NCBI RefSeq assembly: GCF_001984195.1
Contig: NZ_MTQN01000006.1
Location: forward strand, 124,001-188,000
DNA length: 64,000 bases
Source of the DNA: Kribbella sp. ALI-6-A
Lineage (GTDB): Bacteria > Actinomycetota > Actinomycetes > Propionibacteriales > Kribbellaceae
Reading direction: 5' to 3'
In this document: one piece after another, positions 41,768-50,183 of the stretch
How positions within the stretch are numbered: the first letter of the stretch is position 1
Layout of the letters: every line of letters starts with the position of its first letter
The notes under the pieces: model-generated
What the model was told of the DNA's origin: nothing
What the model saw: only the letters and a program-made list of their open reading frames with translations
Database searches by the model: none
Program-made: the position numbers and the translations under genes

Positions 41768-42438
41768 CCGTAGAGCTCGTCCTCCTCCGCCACGGCGAGT
41801 CCCGGTGGAACGCCGAAGACCGCTACCAGGGCCAGCAGGGCACGGGACTCAGCCCGCTCGGCCACCACCAGGCGAAGCTCGCCGCGGAATACCTGGCCGA
41901 CGCACCGTTCGACGCCGTCGTCGCCAGCGACCTCCAGCGCGTCACCGAGACCCTTCGCCCGTACCTCGACAGCGTCCGAAGAATCGAGCGCTACAGCGCT
42001 CGGTTCTTCGGACGCAACGAACAGGGTGTACGGATCGATCCGCGCTGGCGGGAGATCGACGTCGGGACCTGGGGTGGGCGGACCTTCGCCGAGGTGCTGG
42101 CCGAGGAACCCGACGTCGTCGCCGCGTTCGCCCGTGGTGAGGACGTTGCCCGGGGCGGTGGCGAGACCTTCGCGCAACTGCGGGCCCGGGTGTGGGAGGC
42201 GGTGCGGGACATCGCGGCCAGTGGCGCGCGGCGGGTGCTGGTCGGGACGCACGGCGGCCCGATCCGGGTCGCGGCCGCGTCGGCGTTGCAGTTGCCGCCG
42301 GGTGGTCAGGTGCTGCTGGATCCACCGGTCAACTGCTCGCTCACCACGATCCGCGTGACCGAAGGCGCGAGCAGCCTCACGGCGTACAACGTGCCTACCT
42401 CGACCGTCACCGAGCCCGCCGAGGAGCAGCCGGCATGA
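41764..42438 (+). CDS. Histidine phosphatase superfamily protein (phosphoglycerate mutase-like) with an in-frame palindrome
   Basis: The 224-residue protein has the catalytic RHGES motif at residues 9-13 (LVLLRHGESRWN), the second arginine in SDLQRVTETL, the acid in WREIDVGTW and the second histidine in VGTHGGPIRV. It is probably a small-molecule phosphatase. Residues 70-85 (S-V-R-R ... G-R-N) are encoded by a near-perfect 44-nt palindrome. They look like an insertion: removing 48 bp leaves a normal family-like sequence YLD-EQGVRIDPRWREID. Within the operon it sits between the transporter ATPases and an EEP-family enzyme. Confidence 0.85.
   Translation: MTVELVLLRHGESRWNAEDRYQGQQGTGLSPLGHHQAKLAAEYLADAPFDAVVASDLQRVTETLRPYLDSVRRIERYSARFFGRNEQGVRIDPRWREIDVGTWGGRTFAEVLAEEPDVVAAFARGEDVARGGGETFAQLRARVWEAVRDIAASGARRVLVGTHGGPIRVAAASALQLPPGGQVLLDPPVNCSLTTIRVTEGASSLTAYNVPTSTVTEPAEEQPA
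41972..42015. repeat. 21-bp-arm palindrome inside a coding sequence
   Basis: Left arm 41972-41992 (starts GCGTCCGAAGAA), AC loop, right arm 41995-42015 (ends TTCTTCGGACGC). Twenty of 21 positions pair and the other is a T/G wobble. It lies wholly within the histidine-phosphatase gene and keeps its reading frame. No other copy was noticed in the window. Confidence 0.85.
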
Positions 42439-43268
42439 CCGCCACCCTGAGCACCTTCAGCTTCGTCGCGATGACCTACAACCTGTGGGCCGACTTCCAC
42501 CTCGACGACCGGCGCGACGCGCTCACCGGCCTGTTCGAGACCAGACCGCCCGACCTGCTCGCGGTCCAGGAGCTGCGCGGTGTCACCAGAGACCTGCTCG
42601 ACAAGGCGCTGCCCGACCATGACCGGGTCGACGGCGACGCCGGCTGGGAGACGCAGAGCAACTTGTGGTGGCGCCGCGACCTGTTCACGCCGCTGGAGCA
42701 CGGCGCCGAGGACGTCGGCATCCTGTCCCCGGGCGCGCGGTTGTTCTGGGTCCGCCTCCGTCCGGCCGACGGCTCCCCCGACCTGCTGTTCAGTACGGCG
42801 CACCTGACCTGGCCCGGGCATCCGGACGAACGATCCGACCTGGAGAACCGCCGGGTCCGTCAGGCCCGCGCGATCGGCGAGACTCTCGATCGGCTGGCCG
42901 GCAGCGGCGCGTGCCTGTTCACCGTCGACATCAACGACATCGGCCCGCCTCAGTGGGAGCTGGGCAACGCCGGCTTCCTGGACAGCTTCACCGCGCTCGG
43001 CCGCCACTCCCCCGTCACCCATCCGGTGGTGCCGACCGTCGCTCCCGGCCCGATCGGGACCCGGTTGTCACCGCTGGCGTCGCCGCCGAAGGCGATCGAC
43101 TGGATCTTCTCCCGCGGGCCGCTCGCGGTCCGCTGCAGCGAGGTCGTCGAGTTCTTCCAGGCCGGCCGCGCGCCCTCGGACCACTACCCGGTCGCCGCCA
43201 CCTACACGTTCACGCGCCCGCCGTCGCAGGCCCGTGGCCCAGCCCCTGCAAAGGAGAACGACAAGTGA
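42435..43268 (+). CDS. Endonuclease/exonuclease/phosphatase (EEP) family enzyme
   Basis: The 277-residue protein has the EEP fold motifs in order: TYNLW near residue 14, VQELRG (metal-binding Glu) near 46, FSTAHLTW, DINDIG and the C-terminal SDHYPVAA (catalytic Asp-His). The family includes DNases, sphingomyelinases and inositol-phosphate phosphatases. With no signal peptide and a position between a phosphatase and an ABC binding protein, a phosphodiesterase acting on an imported organophosphate is likelier than DNA repair. ATG overlaps the previous stop as ATGA. Confidence 0.82.
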   Translation: MTATLSTFSFVAMTYNLWADFHLDDRRDALTGLFETRPPDLLAVQELRGVTRDLLDKALPDHDRVDGDAGWETQSNLWWRRDLFTPLEHGAEDVGILSPGARLFWVRLRPADGSPDLLFSTAHLTWPGHPDERSDLENRRVRQARAIGETLDRLAGSGACLFTVDINDIGPPQWELGNAGFLDSFTALGRHSPVTHPVVPTVAPGPIGTRLSPLASPPKAIDWIFSRGPLAVRCSEVVEFFQAGRAPSDHYPVAATYTFTRPPSQARGPAPAKENDK

Positions 43269-44779
43269 TGAGGAAGCGAAAGCTGGTGGTGGCCGCGCTG
43301 GTCGCCGTGACCACACTGGCGACCGGGCTGAGTGCCTGCTCGCCGGCCGGCGAGCCGGGCTCCGGCGACCAGGTGCTGCGCTACGCGCCGGCGATGTTCC
43401 CGGTCTCCCTGGACACCCACAAGTACGCCGGGGAGGAGGCGGTGCAGACCGCGATCCAGCAGATCCTGGAGCCGCTGGTCCGGGTCGACAACGGCAAGAT
43501 CGTCCCGGTCCTGGCCGCTTCCTGGCAGAACCCCGACCCGAACACCTGGGTGTTCACGCTGCGCGAGGGCGTGAAGTTCAGCGACGGTACGCCGTTCACC
43601 GCGAAGGACGTCGTCGCGTCGTACCAGCGGCACCAGAAGCTGGAAGGCCCGCTGGTCCCGCTGTACGCGAGTGTGAAGACGTTCGAGGCGACCGACGACC
43701 TGACGCTGACGGTCAAGACCAGCAAGCCGCTCGGCACGTTGCTCAGTTCGCTGACGCTGCTGTTCATCGGTCCGGCCGGCAAGATCGACGCCGAGGGCTT
43801 CTTCGCCAAACCGATCGGCACCGGGCCCTTCACGGTGACGTCGTTCCAGCCCGACGAGAAGCTGGAGCTGGCCGCCAACCCGTCGTACTGGGACGGGGCG
43901 CCGGAGCTGGCGAAGCTGGAATTCGTCAACATCCCGGAGGTCGCCGGGCGGATCACCGGGCTGGAGAACGGCGAGGTCGACGTGCTCACCCAGATCCCGC
44001 CCGACCAGGTCGCGGAGGTGAAGGACAGCCAGGGCATCACGTACGCGACGACGCCGAGCTGGACGTACTACTTCGACTGGTTCAACCACAAGCGCAAGCC
44101 GTTCGACGACCCGCGGGTCCGGCAGGCGATGTGGCACGCGCTGAATCTCCAGGGCACGGTCAAGGACCTGTTCGGCGATCTCGCGACGGTCGCGCAGGCA
44201 CCGCTGGCCCAAGGCGTGATCGGCGCGCCGAAGCTGGCGCCGTACGCCTATGACCCGGCGAAGGCGAAGCAGCTGCTGGCCCAGGCCGGGCTGCCGAACG
44301 GGTTCACCACGTCGATGCAGTGGCCACTGGAAGGCGGCCCGAACATCCGGGCGCTGGCGCAGGCGATGATCTCGGACTGGGCCAAGATCGGCGTCAAGGT
44401 GCAGCCGCTGGAGAAGGAGCGGGCGCAGTGGCTGGAGGACTTCGGCAAGCTGAACTGGGACATGAACCTGCAGACCAACGTGAGTGGCACTGGTGACGCC
44501 GACTACACGCTGGCCCGGCTCTACATCTGTTCGGCCAAGCGCAACGGCTACTGCAACCCGGCGCTGGACAAGTTGTTGCTCGACGCCCGGACGTCGATCG
44601 ACCAGGCGGCCCGGGCCAAGCTGTACGCCGACGCCGGCCAGATCATCTGGAAGGATGCCGTCGGCATCTTCCCGGCCGACCTGGCCAGCAACAGCGCGCA
44701 TCGGGACCGGGTCCGGAACTTCGTGATGCCGCCGAGCGGACGCCCCCTGTTCGCGAAGGTCACCGTCGCGGCAAGCTGA
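43268..44779 (+). CDS. ABC transporter substrate-binding lipoprotein, SBP family 5
   Basis: The 503-residue protein has a lipoprotein signal (MRKRKLVVAALVAV...) with lipobox L21-S-A-C24. The family 5 layout follows, including YAPAMFPVSLDTH, DGTPFTAKDVVASYQRH and PIGTGPFTVTSFQPDEKLEL. It captures the ligand for the DppBCDF proteins encoded upstream. Family 5 proteins bind peptides, but also nickel, opines and oligosaccharides, so the ligand is not settled. ATG shares one base with the previous stop, with AAGGAGA upstream; it is the last gene of the operon. Confidence 0.92.
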   Translation: MRKRKLVVAALVAVTTLATGLSACSPAGEPGSGDQVLRYAPAMFPVSLDTHKYAGEEAVQTAIQQILEPLVRVDNGKIVPVLAASWQNPDPNTWVFTLREGVKFSDGTPFTAKDVVASYQRHQKLEGPLVPLYASVKTFEATDDLTLTVKTSKPLGTLLSSLTLLFIGPAGKIDAEGFFAKPIGTGPFTVTSFQPDEKLELAANPSYWDGAPELAKLEFVNIPEVAGRITGLENGEVDVLTQIPPDQVAEVKDSQGITYATTPSWTYYFDWFNHKRKPFDDPRVRQAMWHALNLQGTVKDLFGDLATVAQAPLAQGVIGAPKLAPYAYDPAKAKQLLAQAGLPNGFTTSMQWPLEGGPNIRALAQAMISDWAKIGVKVQPLEKERAQWLEDFGKLNWDMNLQTNVSGTGDADYTLARLYICSAKRNGYCNPALDKLLLDARTSIDQAARAKLYADAGQIIWKDAVGIFPADLASNSAHRDRVRNFVMPPSGRPLFAKVTVAAS

Positions 44780-44786
44780 GAACGCG

Positions 44787-44819
44787 CCGGGCCGGCCTGC
44801 TCTCCGCGGGCCGGCCCGG
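44787..44819. terminator. Bidirectional hairpin terminator
   Basis: Perfect 11-bp arms CCGGGCCGGCC/GGCCGGCCCGG around an 11-nt loop, between the stop of the binding-protein gene and the stop of the convergent fusion oxidoreductase. Confidence 0.75.
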
Positions 44820-44824
44820 TCGCG

Positions 44825-46810
44825 TCAGTTCGCGGTCAGGTAGGCGAACTCCTCGTCGGTGAGGCTCACCGACAGACCCGGCAGAGAGGTCCGGGTCTCG
44901 GAGATCTGGCGCGGACCGATCAGCGGGAACACCGGGTACGGCTGGTGCAGCAGCCAGGCCAGCGCGATCGCGGTCGGCTCGACGCCCTTCGCCGCGGCCA
45001 GCTCCCGGGCCCGGTCCAGCCGCCGGAAGTTCTCGTCGGAGTAGAAGCAGCGCACGAGCTCCTCGTCGGAGGTGTCCTCCGGCTTCGCCCGCCCGGTGAA
45101 GAACCCGCGGGCCTGGCTCGACCACGGGAACAGCGCGACCTGCCGCTCCCGCAACCACGCCTGCGACTCGTCGTCGCTGACGTGCCGGCAACCCTGCCAC
45201 GGGACGTCGTAGGCCCGGGCGAGGCTGAGGTGGTTGCTCAGCAGCGTGAACGGCTGCTTGCCGTTCGCTTCGGCGTACGCGTTGGCCTCGTCGAAGCGGG
45301 TGGTGGTCCAGTTCGACCCGCCGTACGCCTTGATCCGGCCGGCGCGGAAGTGCTCGTCCAGGACGTCGACGAACTCGCCGACCGGAATCTCCTCGTTGTC
45401 ACGGTGCATCAGGTAGAGGTCGACGTGGTCGGTCTGCAGCCGCTCGAGACTCTCGTGCAGCTGCCGGGTGATCGACTCCGGATCGCAGTGCGGCGTGTGC
45501 GCGCCCTTGCCGATGACAACCACCTCGTCCCGGTTGCCACGGGACCGCATCCACTGCCCGAGCAGCTTCTCACCCCGGCCGCCGCCGTAGATGTAGGCCG
45601 TGTCGAACGTCGTCCCACCGCGCTCCACGAAGTCGTCGAAGATCGTCGCGGCGTGCGGCAGCGTGTTCTGGTTGTCGACGCCCATCACCAGCCGGGACAC
45701 CTGCTTGTCCAGGCCGGCCACGGTGCCGTAGGTCATCGGGGCGTCGTCGCGCCGGGCCAGCGGGCGGCCGGTCGCGGTCGGGATCACCGCGTCGTCGCGC
45801 TCACCGGCGTACTGCTGGCCGATCAGCTTGCGCCACTCGTCCTGGACCTCGAGGTTGCCCAGCGTGTCCGCCCAGGACATCTCCGGCGCCTGCCGCTGCT
45901 CGATCGCGGCGGCGACCGCGTCCGCCTCGGCGGCGTAGATGAAGGCCGGTTCCGCGGCGATGTCCCGCGGCTCCTGACCCACCTTGTGCACGGTCACGTG
46001 GGTCGGCTTGCCGTCGCCGCCGAACCACGGGTCCTCGATCACGAGGTAGCCCTCGCTGCCGTAGACCTTGACCAGCGGCTCGTCCTTCAGCCGGACGCCG
46101 GTGTTGACGTGCGCGGTCAGCCCGCTGTCGAAGAACAGCGTCGCGACCGCCCACTCGTCGGCGCCGGTCTCGCCGACCGTGCCCGCGGCGGTGACGGCGG
46201 CCGGGTCGGCGAACGGCTTGCCGACCGCGGCACCCGCGATCAGCCGGGCCATCGAGACCGGGTAGCCGCCGACGTCGAGAATGCCGCCGCCGGCCAGCTC
46301 GTCGGCGTACAGGCGGTGGCCGGCGTTGAACTGCGACTGGAACGCGAACGACGCCTGGATCTGGTGCACGGCGCCGATCTCGCCGTCGCGGATCAGCTGC
46401 GCGACCAGCTTGGTCTGCGGCAGGCACCGGTACATGTACGCCTCCATCAAGAAGACGTCGTGGCGGACCGCGGCCTCGATCATCGCCGCGGCCCACGACC
46501 GGTTGATCGCCAGCGGTTTCTCGCACAGCACGTGCTTGCCGGCCTCGGCCGCCTTGATCGCCCACTGCGGGTGCAGCGGGTGCGGCGTGGCGATGTAGAC
46601 CGCGTCGACGGTGTCGTCGGCCAGCAGCGCCTCGTACGACGCGTGCCGGTGCGGGATCGCGAACTGGTCCCCGAACGCGTCGGCCGAGGCCTGGCTGCGG
46701 CTGCCGACCGCGGCCAGCACGCCGGTGGTCGAGGACGGGAGCTGACTGGCGAACCGGGAGGCGATGTTGCCGGTTCCCAGGACTCCCCAGCGGATCTTGT
46801 CGAGTTGCAC
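44825..46810 (-). CDS. Fusion of Gfo/Idh/MocA oxidoreductase and aldo/keto reductase
   Basis: The 661-residue protein joins two NAD(P)-dependent sugar enzymes. Residues 1-335 are Gfo/Idh/MocA-like: GVLGTGNIASRFA (Rossmann), ATPHPLHPQWAIKAAEAGKHVL and CEKPLAIN. Residues about 358-660 are an aldo/keto reductase barrel: FDTAYIYGGGRGEKLLGQW with catalytic Asp-Tyr, VIGKGAH (Lys), DLYLMHRDNE (His), FPLIGPRQ at the cofactor site. One chain could catalyse two successive redox steps on a sugar, for example epimerisation via a keto intermediate. It is the last gene of the sugar ABC operon, 25 bp after the permease gene. Confidence 0.88.
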   Translation of the reverse strand: MQLDKIRWGVLGTGNIASRFASQLPSSTTGVLAAVGSRSQASADAFGDQFAIPHRHASYEALLADDTVDAVYIATPHPLHPQWAIKAAEAGKHVLCEKPLAINRSWAAAMIEAAVRHDVFLMEAYMYRCLPQTKLVAQLIRDGEIGAVHQIQASFAFQSQFNAGHRLYADELAGGGILDVGGYPVSMARLIAGAAVGKPFADPAAVTAAGTVGETGADEWAVATLFFDSGLTAHVNTGVRLKDEPLVKVYGSEGYLVIEDPWFGGDGKPTHVTVHKVGQEPRDIAAEPAFIYAAEADAVAAAIEQRQAPEMSWADTLGNLEVQDEWRKLIGQQYAGERDDAVIPTATGRPLARRDDAPMTYGTVAGLDKQVSRLVMGVDNQNTLPHAATIFDDFVERGGTTFDTAYIYGGGRGEKLLGQWMRSRGNRDEVVVIGKGAHTPHCDPESITRQLHESLERLQTDHVDLYLMHRDNEEIPVGEFVDVLDEHFRAGRIKAYGGSNWTTTRFDEANAYAEANGKQPFTLLSNHLSLARAYDVPWQGCRHVSDDESQAWLRERQVALFPWSSQARGFFTGRAKPEDTSDEELVRCFYSDENFRRLDRARELAAAKGVEPTAIALAWLLHQPYPVFPLIGPRQISETRTSLPGLSVSLTDEEFAYLTAN

Positions 46811-46835
46811 GTAGGCCCCTAAAGACGGTGGACGA

Positions 46836-47663
46836 TCAGAATTTCATGGCGCCGGCGGCGATGTCGGCGATGAAGTGACGGCCGCCGATGATGAACACCC
46901 CGATCAAGGGGATCACGCTCATCAGGGCGCCCGCCATCACCATGCTGTAATCGGTGCCGTAGACACCGTTCAGCTGCTGGAGGGCGACCTGGAGGGTGAG
47001 CCGGTTGGGGTCGGTCATCACGATCAGCGGCCACAGATAGTCGTTCCAGACGTTGATGAAGGTGAAGATGCCGAGAAAGGCCAGGCCGGGCCGCAGCACC
47101 GGCAGGCCGACGGTGAGGTACTGCCGGAAGAAGCCGGCGCCGTCGACCTTGGCGGCCGAGATCAGTTCGTCGGGGATCGCGCCCTTGGCGTACTGGCGCA
47201 TCCAGAAGATCCCGAACGCGTTCGCCGCGCCCGGGATGATCAGCGCCTTCAGCGACCCGATCCAGCCGAATTCGGCCAGCGTGACGAACTGCGGCACCAG
47301 CGCCAGCTGGGACGGGATCATGAAGGTGACCAGCAGGATCCCGAACAGCAGGTTCCGGCCGGGGAACTCGTACTTGGCGAACGCGAACGCGGCCAGCGAG
47401 TCGAAGAACAGCACCAGCACGGTGACTCCCAGCGAGGCGAGCAGCGTGAGCAGCATCGCGCCGAAGAAGTCGATGTTGTCCAGCACGTTGCCCATGTTCT
47501 CCCACAGGTGCGACCCCAGCACCAGCTTCGGTGGGTAGGTGAAGATGTCCGGCGTAGTGTTCGAGGCCATCACCAGCATCCAGTAGAACGGGAACAGCGA
47601 GACCAGTACGCCGAGCATCAGCACGACGTGGCTGACCACCTCACGGACTCGTTCAGTGCGCAT
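46836..47663 (-). CDS. Carbohydrate ABC transporter permease, MalG type
   Basis: The 275-residue inner-membrane protein has six predicted helices. The EAA loop ELISAAKVDGAG and FINVWNDYLWPLIVM are typical of the MalG/carbohydrate uptake-1 group. Its start overlaps the MalF-type gene by 11 nt. It forms the channel with that protein; the ATPase is not encoded here. Confidence 0.92.
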   Translation of the reverse strand: MRTERVREVVSHVVLMLGVLVSLFPFYWMLVMASNTTPDIFTYPPKLVLGSHLWENMGNVLDNIDFFGAMLLTLLASLGVTVLVLFFDSLAAFAFAKYEFPGRNLLFGILLVTFMIPSQLALVPQFVTLAEFGWIGSLKALIIPGAANAFGIFWMRQYAKGAIPDELISAAKVDGAGFFRQYLTVGLPVLRPGLAFLGIFTFINVWNDYLWPLIVMTDPNRLTLQVALQQLNGVYGTDYSMVMAGALMSVIPLIGVFIIGGRHFIADIAAGAMKF

Positions 47664-48705
47664 CGGTGGACTCCTTCCCGGCGGTGCCGGCCGCGGTCTG
47701 CTCCGCGGCGATCTTGCGCTGCACCCGGCGGGCGGCCCGCTTGGTCAGCCGTTCGTCGTCGCTGCCGCCGATCAGCCGCCAGTTGATGATCGAGAACAGC
47801 ACGATCAGCACGAACAGCGCCCAGCCGATCGCCGCGCCGTAGCCGAACTGGTTGGAGCCGAAGGCGTTGTCGTACAGGTAGGACACGATGGTCAGACCGC
47901 CGTCGCCGGGGCCGCCGATCGCGCCGCTGCTGCCGAACAGGACCTGCGACTCGGTGAAGATCTGCAGGCCGCCGATGGTCGAGGTGACCGTGGTGAACAG
48001 GATCACCGGGCGCAGCAGCGGCACGGTGATCTGCCAGAACTGCTGCCGCGGCGACGCGCCGTCGACCTTGGCGGCCTCGTAGATGTCGGACGAGATCGCC
48101 TGCAGGCCGGCCAGGAAGATGATCGCGTTGTAGCCGGTCCAGCGCCAGGCCACGATGGTCGCGATCGCGACCTTGATCCCCCACGGCTGGCTGAGCCACT
48201 CGATCTTGTCCAGCCCGACCGAGGTCATGAACGCGTTGAGCAGGCCGAAGTTGTTGCTGAAGATCGAGCCGAACACCATCGTCACCGCGACCACCGAGGT
48301 GATGTTGGGGATGAAGTACGCGATCCGGTAGAAGCTGCGGAACCGGGTCGCGTTGTGCAGCGCGTTGGCGATGATCAGGGCCAGCAGCAGCATCGGGACG
48401 GTCGAGATCACCCAGATGATCAGCGTGTTGGTGATCGACTTCCAGAACGTCGGGTCGGTGAGCAGGTAGCTGTACTGCTCCAGGCCGACCCACGTCATCT
48501 GGCCGATGCCGTCCCAGGAGTGGAACGACAGCCAGATCGAGAAGAACACCGGAAACGCGCCGAAGATCGCGAACAGCACGAAGAACGGCGACACCGCGGC
48601 GTACTGCGGGAGCGCTTGCCGGAACCTGTTCGGCCGCTTGCTCGGGTCGGTGTCCTGGGTCGTGCTGACGGTGGCGGTGGGACGGAGTGCGTCGCTGACG
48701 GCCAT
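47653..48705 (-). CDS. Carbohydrate ABC transporter permease, MalF type
   Basis: The 350-residue protein has a cytoplasmic N-terminus of about 30 residues, six helices and the EAA loop DIYEAAKVDGAS. The segment LSFHSWDGIGQMTWVGLEQY is typical of sugar-ABC MalF-like permeases. One base separates it from the binding-protein gene. Confidence 0.92.
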   Translation of the reverse strand: MAVSDALRPTATVSTTQDTDPSKRPNRFRQALPQYAAVSPFFVLFAIFGAFPVFFSIWLSFHSWDGIGQMTWVGLEQYSYLLTDPTFWKSITNTLIIWVISTVPMLLLALIIANALHNATRFRSFYRIAYFIPNITSVVAVTMVFGSIFSNNFGLLNAFMTSVGLDKIEWLSQPWGIKVAIATIVAWRWTGYNAIIFLAGLQAISSDIYEAAKVDGASPRQQFWQITVPLLRPVILFTTVTSTIGGLQIFTESQVLFGSSGAIGGPGDGGLTIVSYLYDNAFGSNQFGYGAAIGWALFVLIVLFSIINWRLIGGSDDERLTKRAARRVQRKIAAEQTAAGTAGKESTDAH

Positions 48706-48706
48706 C

Positions 48707-49990
48707 TCAGATCGCCCCCACTCTGGTCAGCTCGCGGTCGACCAGTTTCTGTGCGTCCCGCCAGGCCTGCTCCGAGGTCTTGCTGCCGATCTCGATGTTG
48801 ACCAGCTCGGCCTTGATCGGGTCGCCGATGATCGAGTCGTACGGGCTGAAGTAGGTGCCCGGATACTTCTTCGCGGAGTCGGCGAACACGTCGACGATCC
48901 GCTGGCCGCCGAAGAACGGATCGGGACCGGTCATCCTCGGGTCGTCGTAGCTGGCCGGCGTGGAGGGGAACAGGACCGGGTCGAGGAACGACTGGGCCTG
49001 GTTCTTGGCCGACTCCAGCCAGGTGATGAACGCGAACGCGGCCTCGGGATCCTTGCAGTACTTGGTGATCGCGAGGAACGAGCCACCGCGGTTGCCGGGG
49101 CCGCCGGGCGCCGGGGTCACCCGCCACAGGCCCTTGGTCTTCGGCGCCGCGTTCTTCGGGCCGAGCTGGGCCCACCAGACCGCGCCGACGAAGGCGACCA
49201 GCCGGCCGTTGGTGACGACGGCGTTGGCGTCGGTGCTGCCGTCCTGCGCGTTCGCGGACAGCCCTTCCTTGACCACCCGCACGGCCAGGTCCCAGGCCTG
49301 CTTGATGTGGTCACCGTCGCCGATGTACGCGCCGTCCGGCGTCATGTAGCGCTTGGGCAGCTGGGCCAGCGCGTACTGGTAGAGCGACGTGATGTTGTCG
49401 GTGATCGCCGAGCCGGGCACCGCCTGCTTGAGCTTCTTGCCGAGCGCGATGAAGTCGTCCCACTCGGGTGCGGCGGCGGCCACGTCAGCGGGCTCGGTCG
49501 GCAGGCCGGCCTTCTCGAAGACGTCGCGGCGGTAGAACAACGCGGTCGGGCCGGTGTCCATCGGGTAGGCCATCATCCGGTTCTCGGGGGTGATGCCGAG
49601 CTTCCACTTCCACTCCAGGAAGTCGCCCTTGAACTTGTCCGCGCCGAGCTCGTGCAGGTCGAGGAACTGATCGGCGTTCGGGAAGTAGGTGGCCACGTCG
49701 TCGTTCAGGCCGACGATGTCGGGGACCAGGGACTTGCCGGCCAGGGAGGTCAGCAGCTTGGTCTTGTAGTCGCCGCCGATCCGGGTCAGCGAGATCTTCT
49801 TGCCGGGCGCGCCCGGGATGCCTTGGGCCGCCTGGGCGACCAGGTCGTCGTTCACCGATCCGGTCCATGCCCACAGGCTCAGCTCGTCGGGCGCGCCGAG
49901 TGAGCTCCGGGAACCGCAGCCGGTGAGGCCCGAGGCCGCGGCGGCACCGCCCGCGGTCAGGGCCAGGAACTTCCGTCGGGTCAGAGTCAT
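48707..49990 (-). CDS. Carbohydrate ABC transporter substrate-binding lipoprotein (family 1)
   Basis: The 427-residue protein starts MTLTRRKFLALTAGG, a twin-arginine motif (R5-R6), and has a lipobox L22-T-G-C25, so it is probably a Tat-exported lipoprotein. The mature part is a sugar-binding family 1 protein (ELSLWAWTGSVNDDLVAQAA, GAVWWAQLGP). The ATG at 49990 was preferred to a GTG three codons upstream. It heads the operon with two permeases and the fusion oxidoreductase. Confidence 0.88.
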   Translation of the reverse strand: MTLTRRKFLALTAGGAAAASGLTGCGSRSSLGAPDELSLWAWTGSVNDDLVAQAAQGIPGAPGKKISLTRIGGDYKTKLLTSLAGKSLVPDIVGLNDDVATYFPNADQFLDLHELGADKFKGDFLEWKWKLGITPENRMMAYPMDTGPTALFYRRDVFEKAGLPTEPADVAAAAPEWDDFIALGKKLKQAVPGSAITDNITSLYQYALAQLPKRYMTPDGAYIGDGDHIKQAWDLAVRVVKEGLSANAQDGSTDANAVVTNGRLVAFVGAVWWAQLGPKNAAPKTKGLWRVTPAPGGPGNRGGSFLAITKYCKDPEAAFAFITWLESAKNQAQSFLDPVLFPSTPASYDDPRMTGPDPFFGGQRIVDVFADSAKKYPGTYFSPYDSIIGDPIKAELVNIEIGSKTSEQAWRDAQKLVDRELTRVGAI

Positions 49991-50183
49991 GCGCCTCACC
50001 GGGCTCTCTGTGTTCGATAACGCCAGAAGTTGTTCGCCAGTGTTCAGGTGGCGTCAAGGTAAGCGCATACCAACTGAACCGGTCAAGGGGTCGTCCCGGC
50101 CGCGCCGCCCATCGTCCGGAACCGGCCGCGCCTCAGCCAGGCCGCCGCGCCCGGCGTACCCGGCGGCCTGGTTGGATGGCGGT
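49991..50183. promoter_or_regulatory. Intergenic control region of the sugar ABC operon
   Basis: This 193-bp divergent region holds a possible minus-strand promoter, TTGACC (50081-50086) and TACCTT (50056-50061), 19 bp apart, so weak. CGCCAG occurs twice (50021-50026 and 50035-50040) next to GTTCG, which may be a regulator site. Nothing else is recognisable. Confidence 0.3.

Noticed and set aside
42665..44779. Extending the substrate-binding protein to 704 residues
   Set aside because: Everything before 43268 overlaps the EEP-family gene out of frame; the lipoprotein signal begins at 43268.
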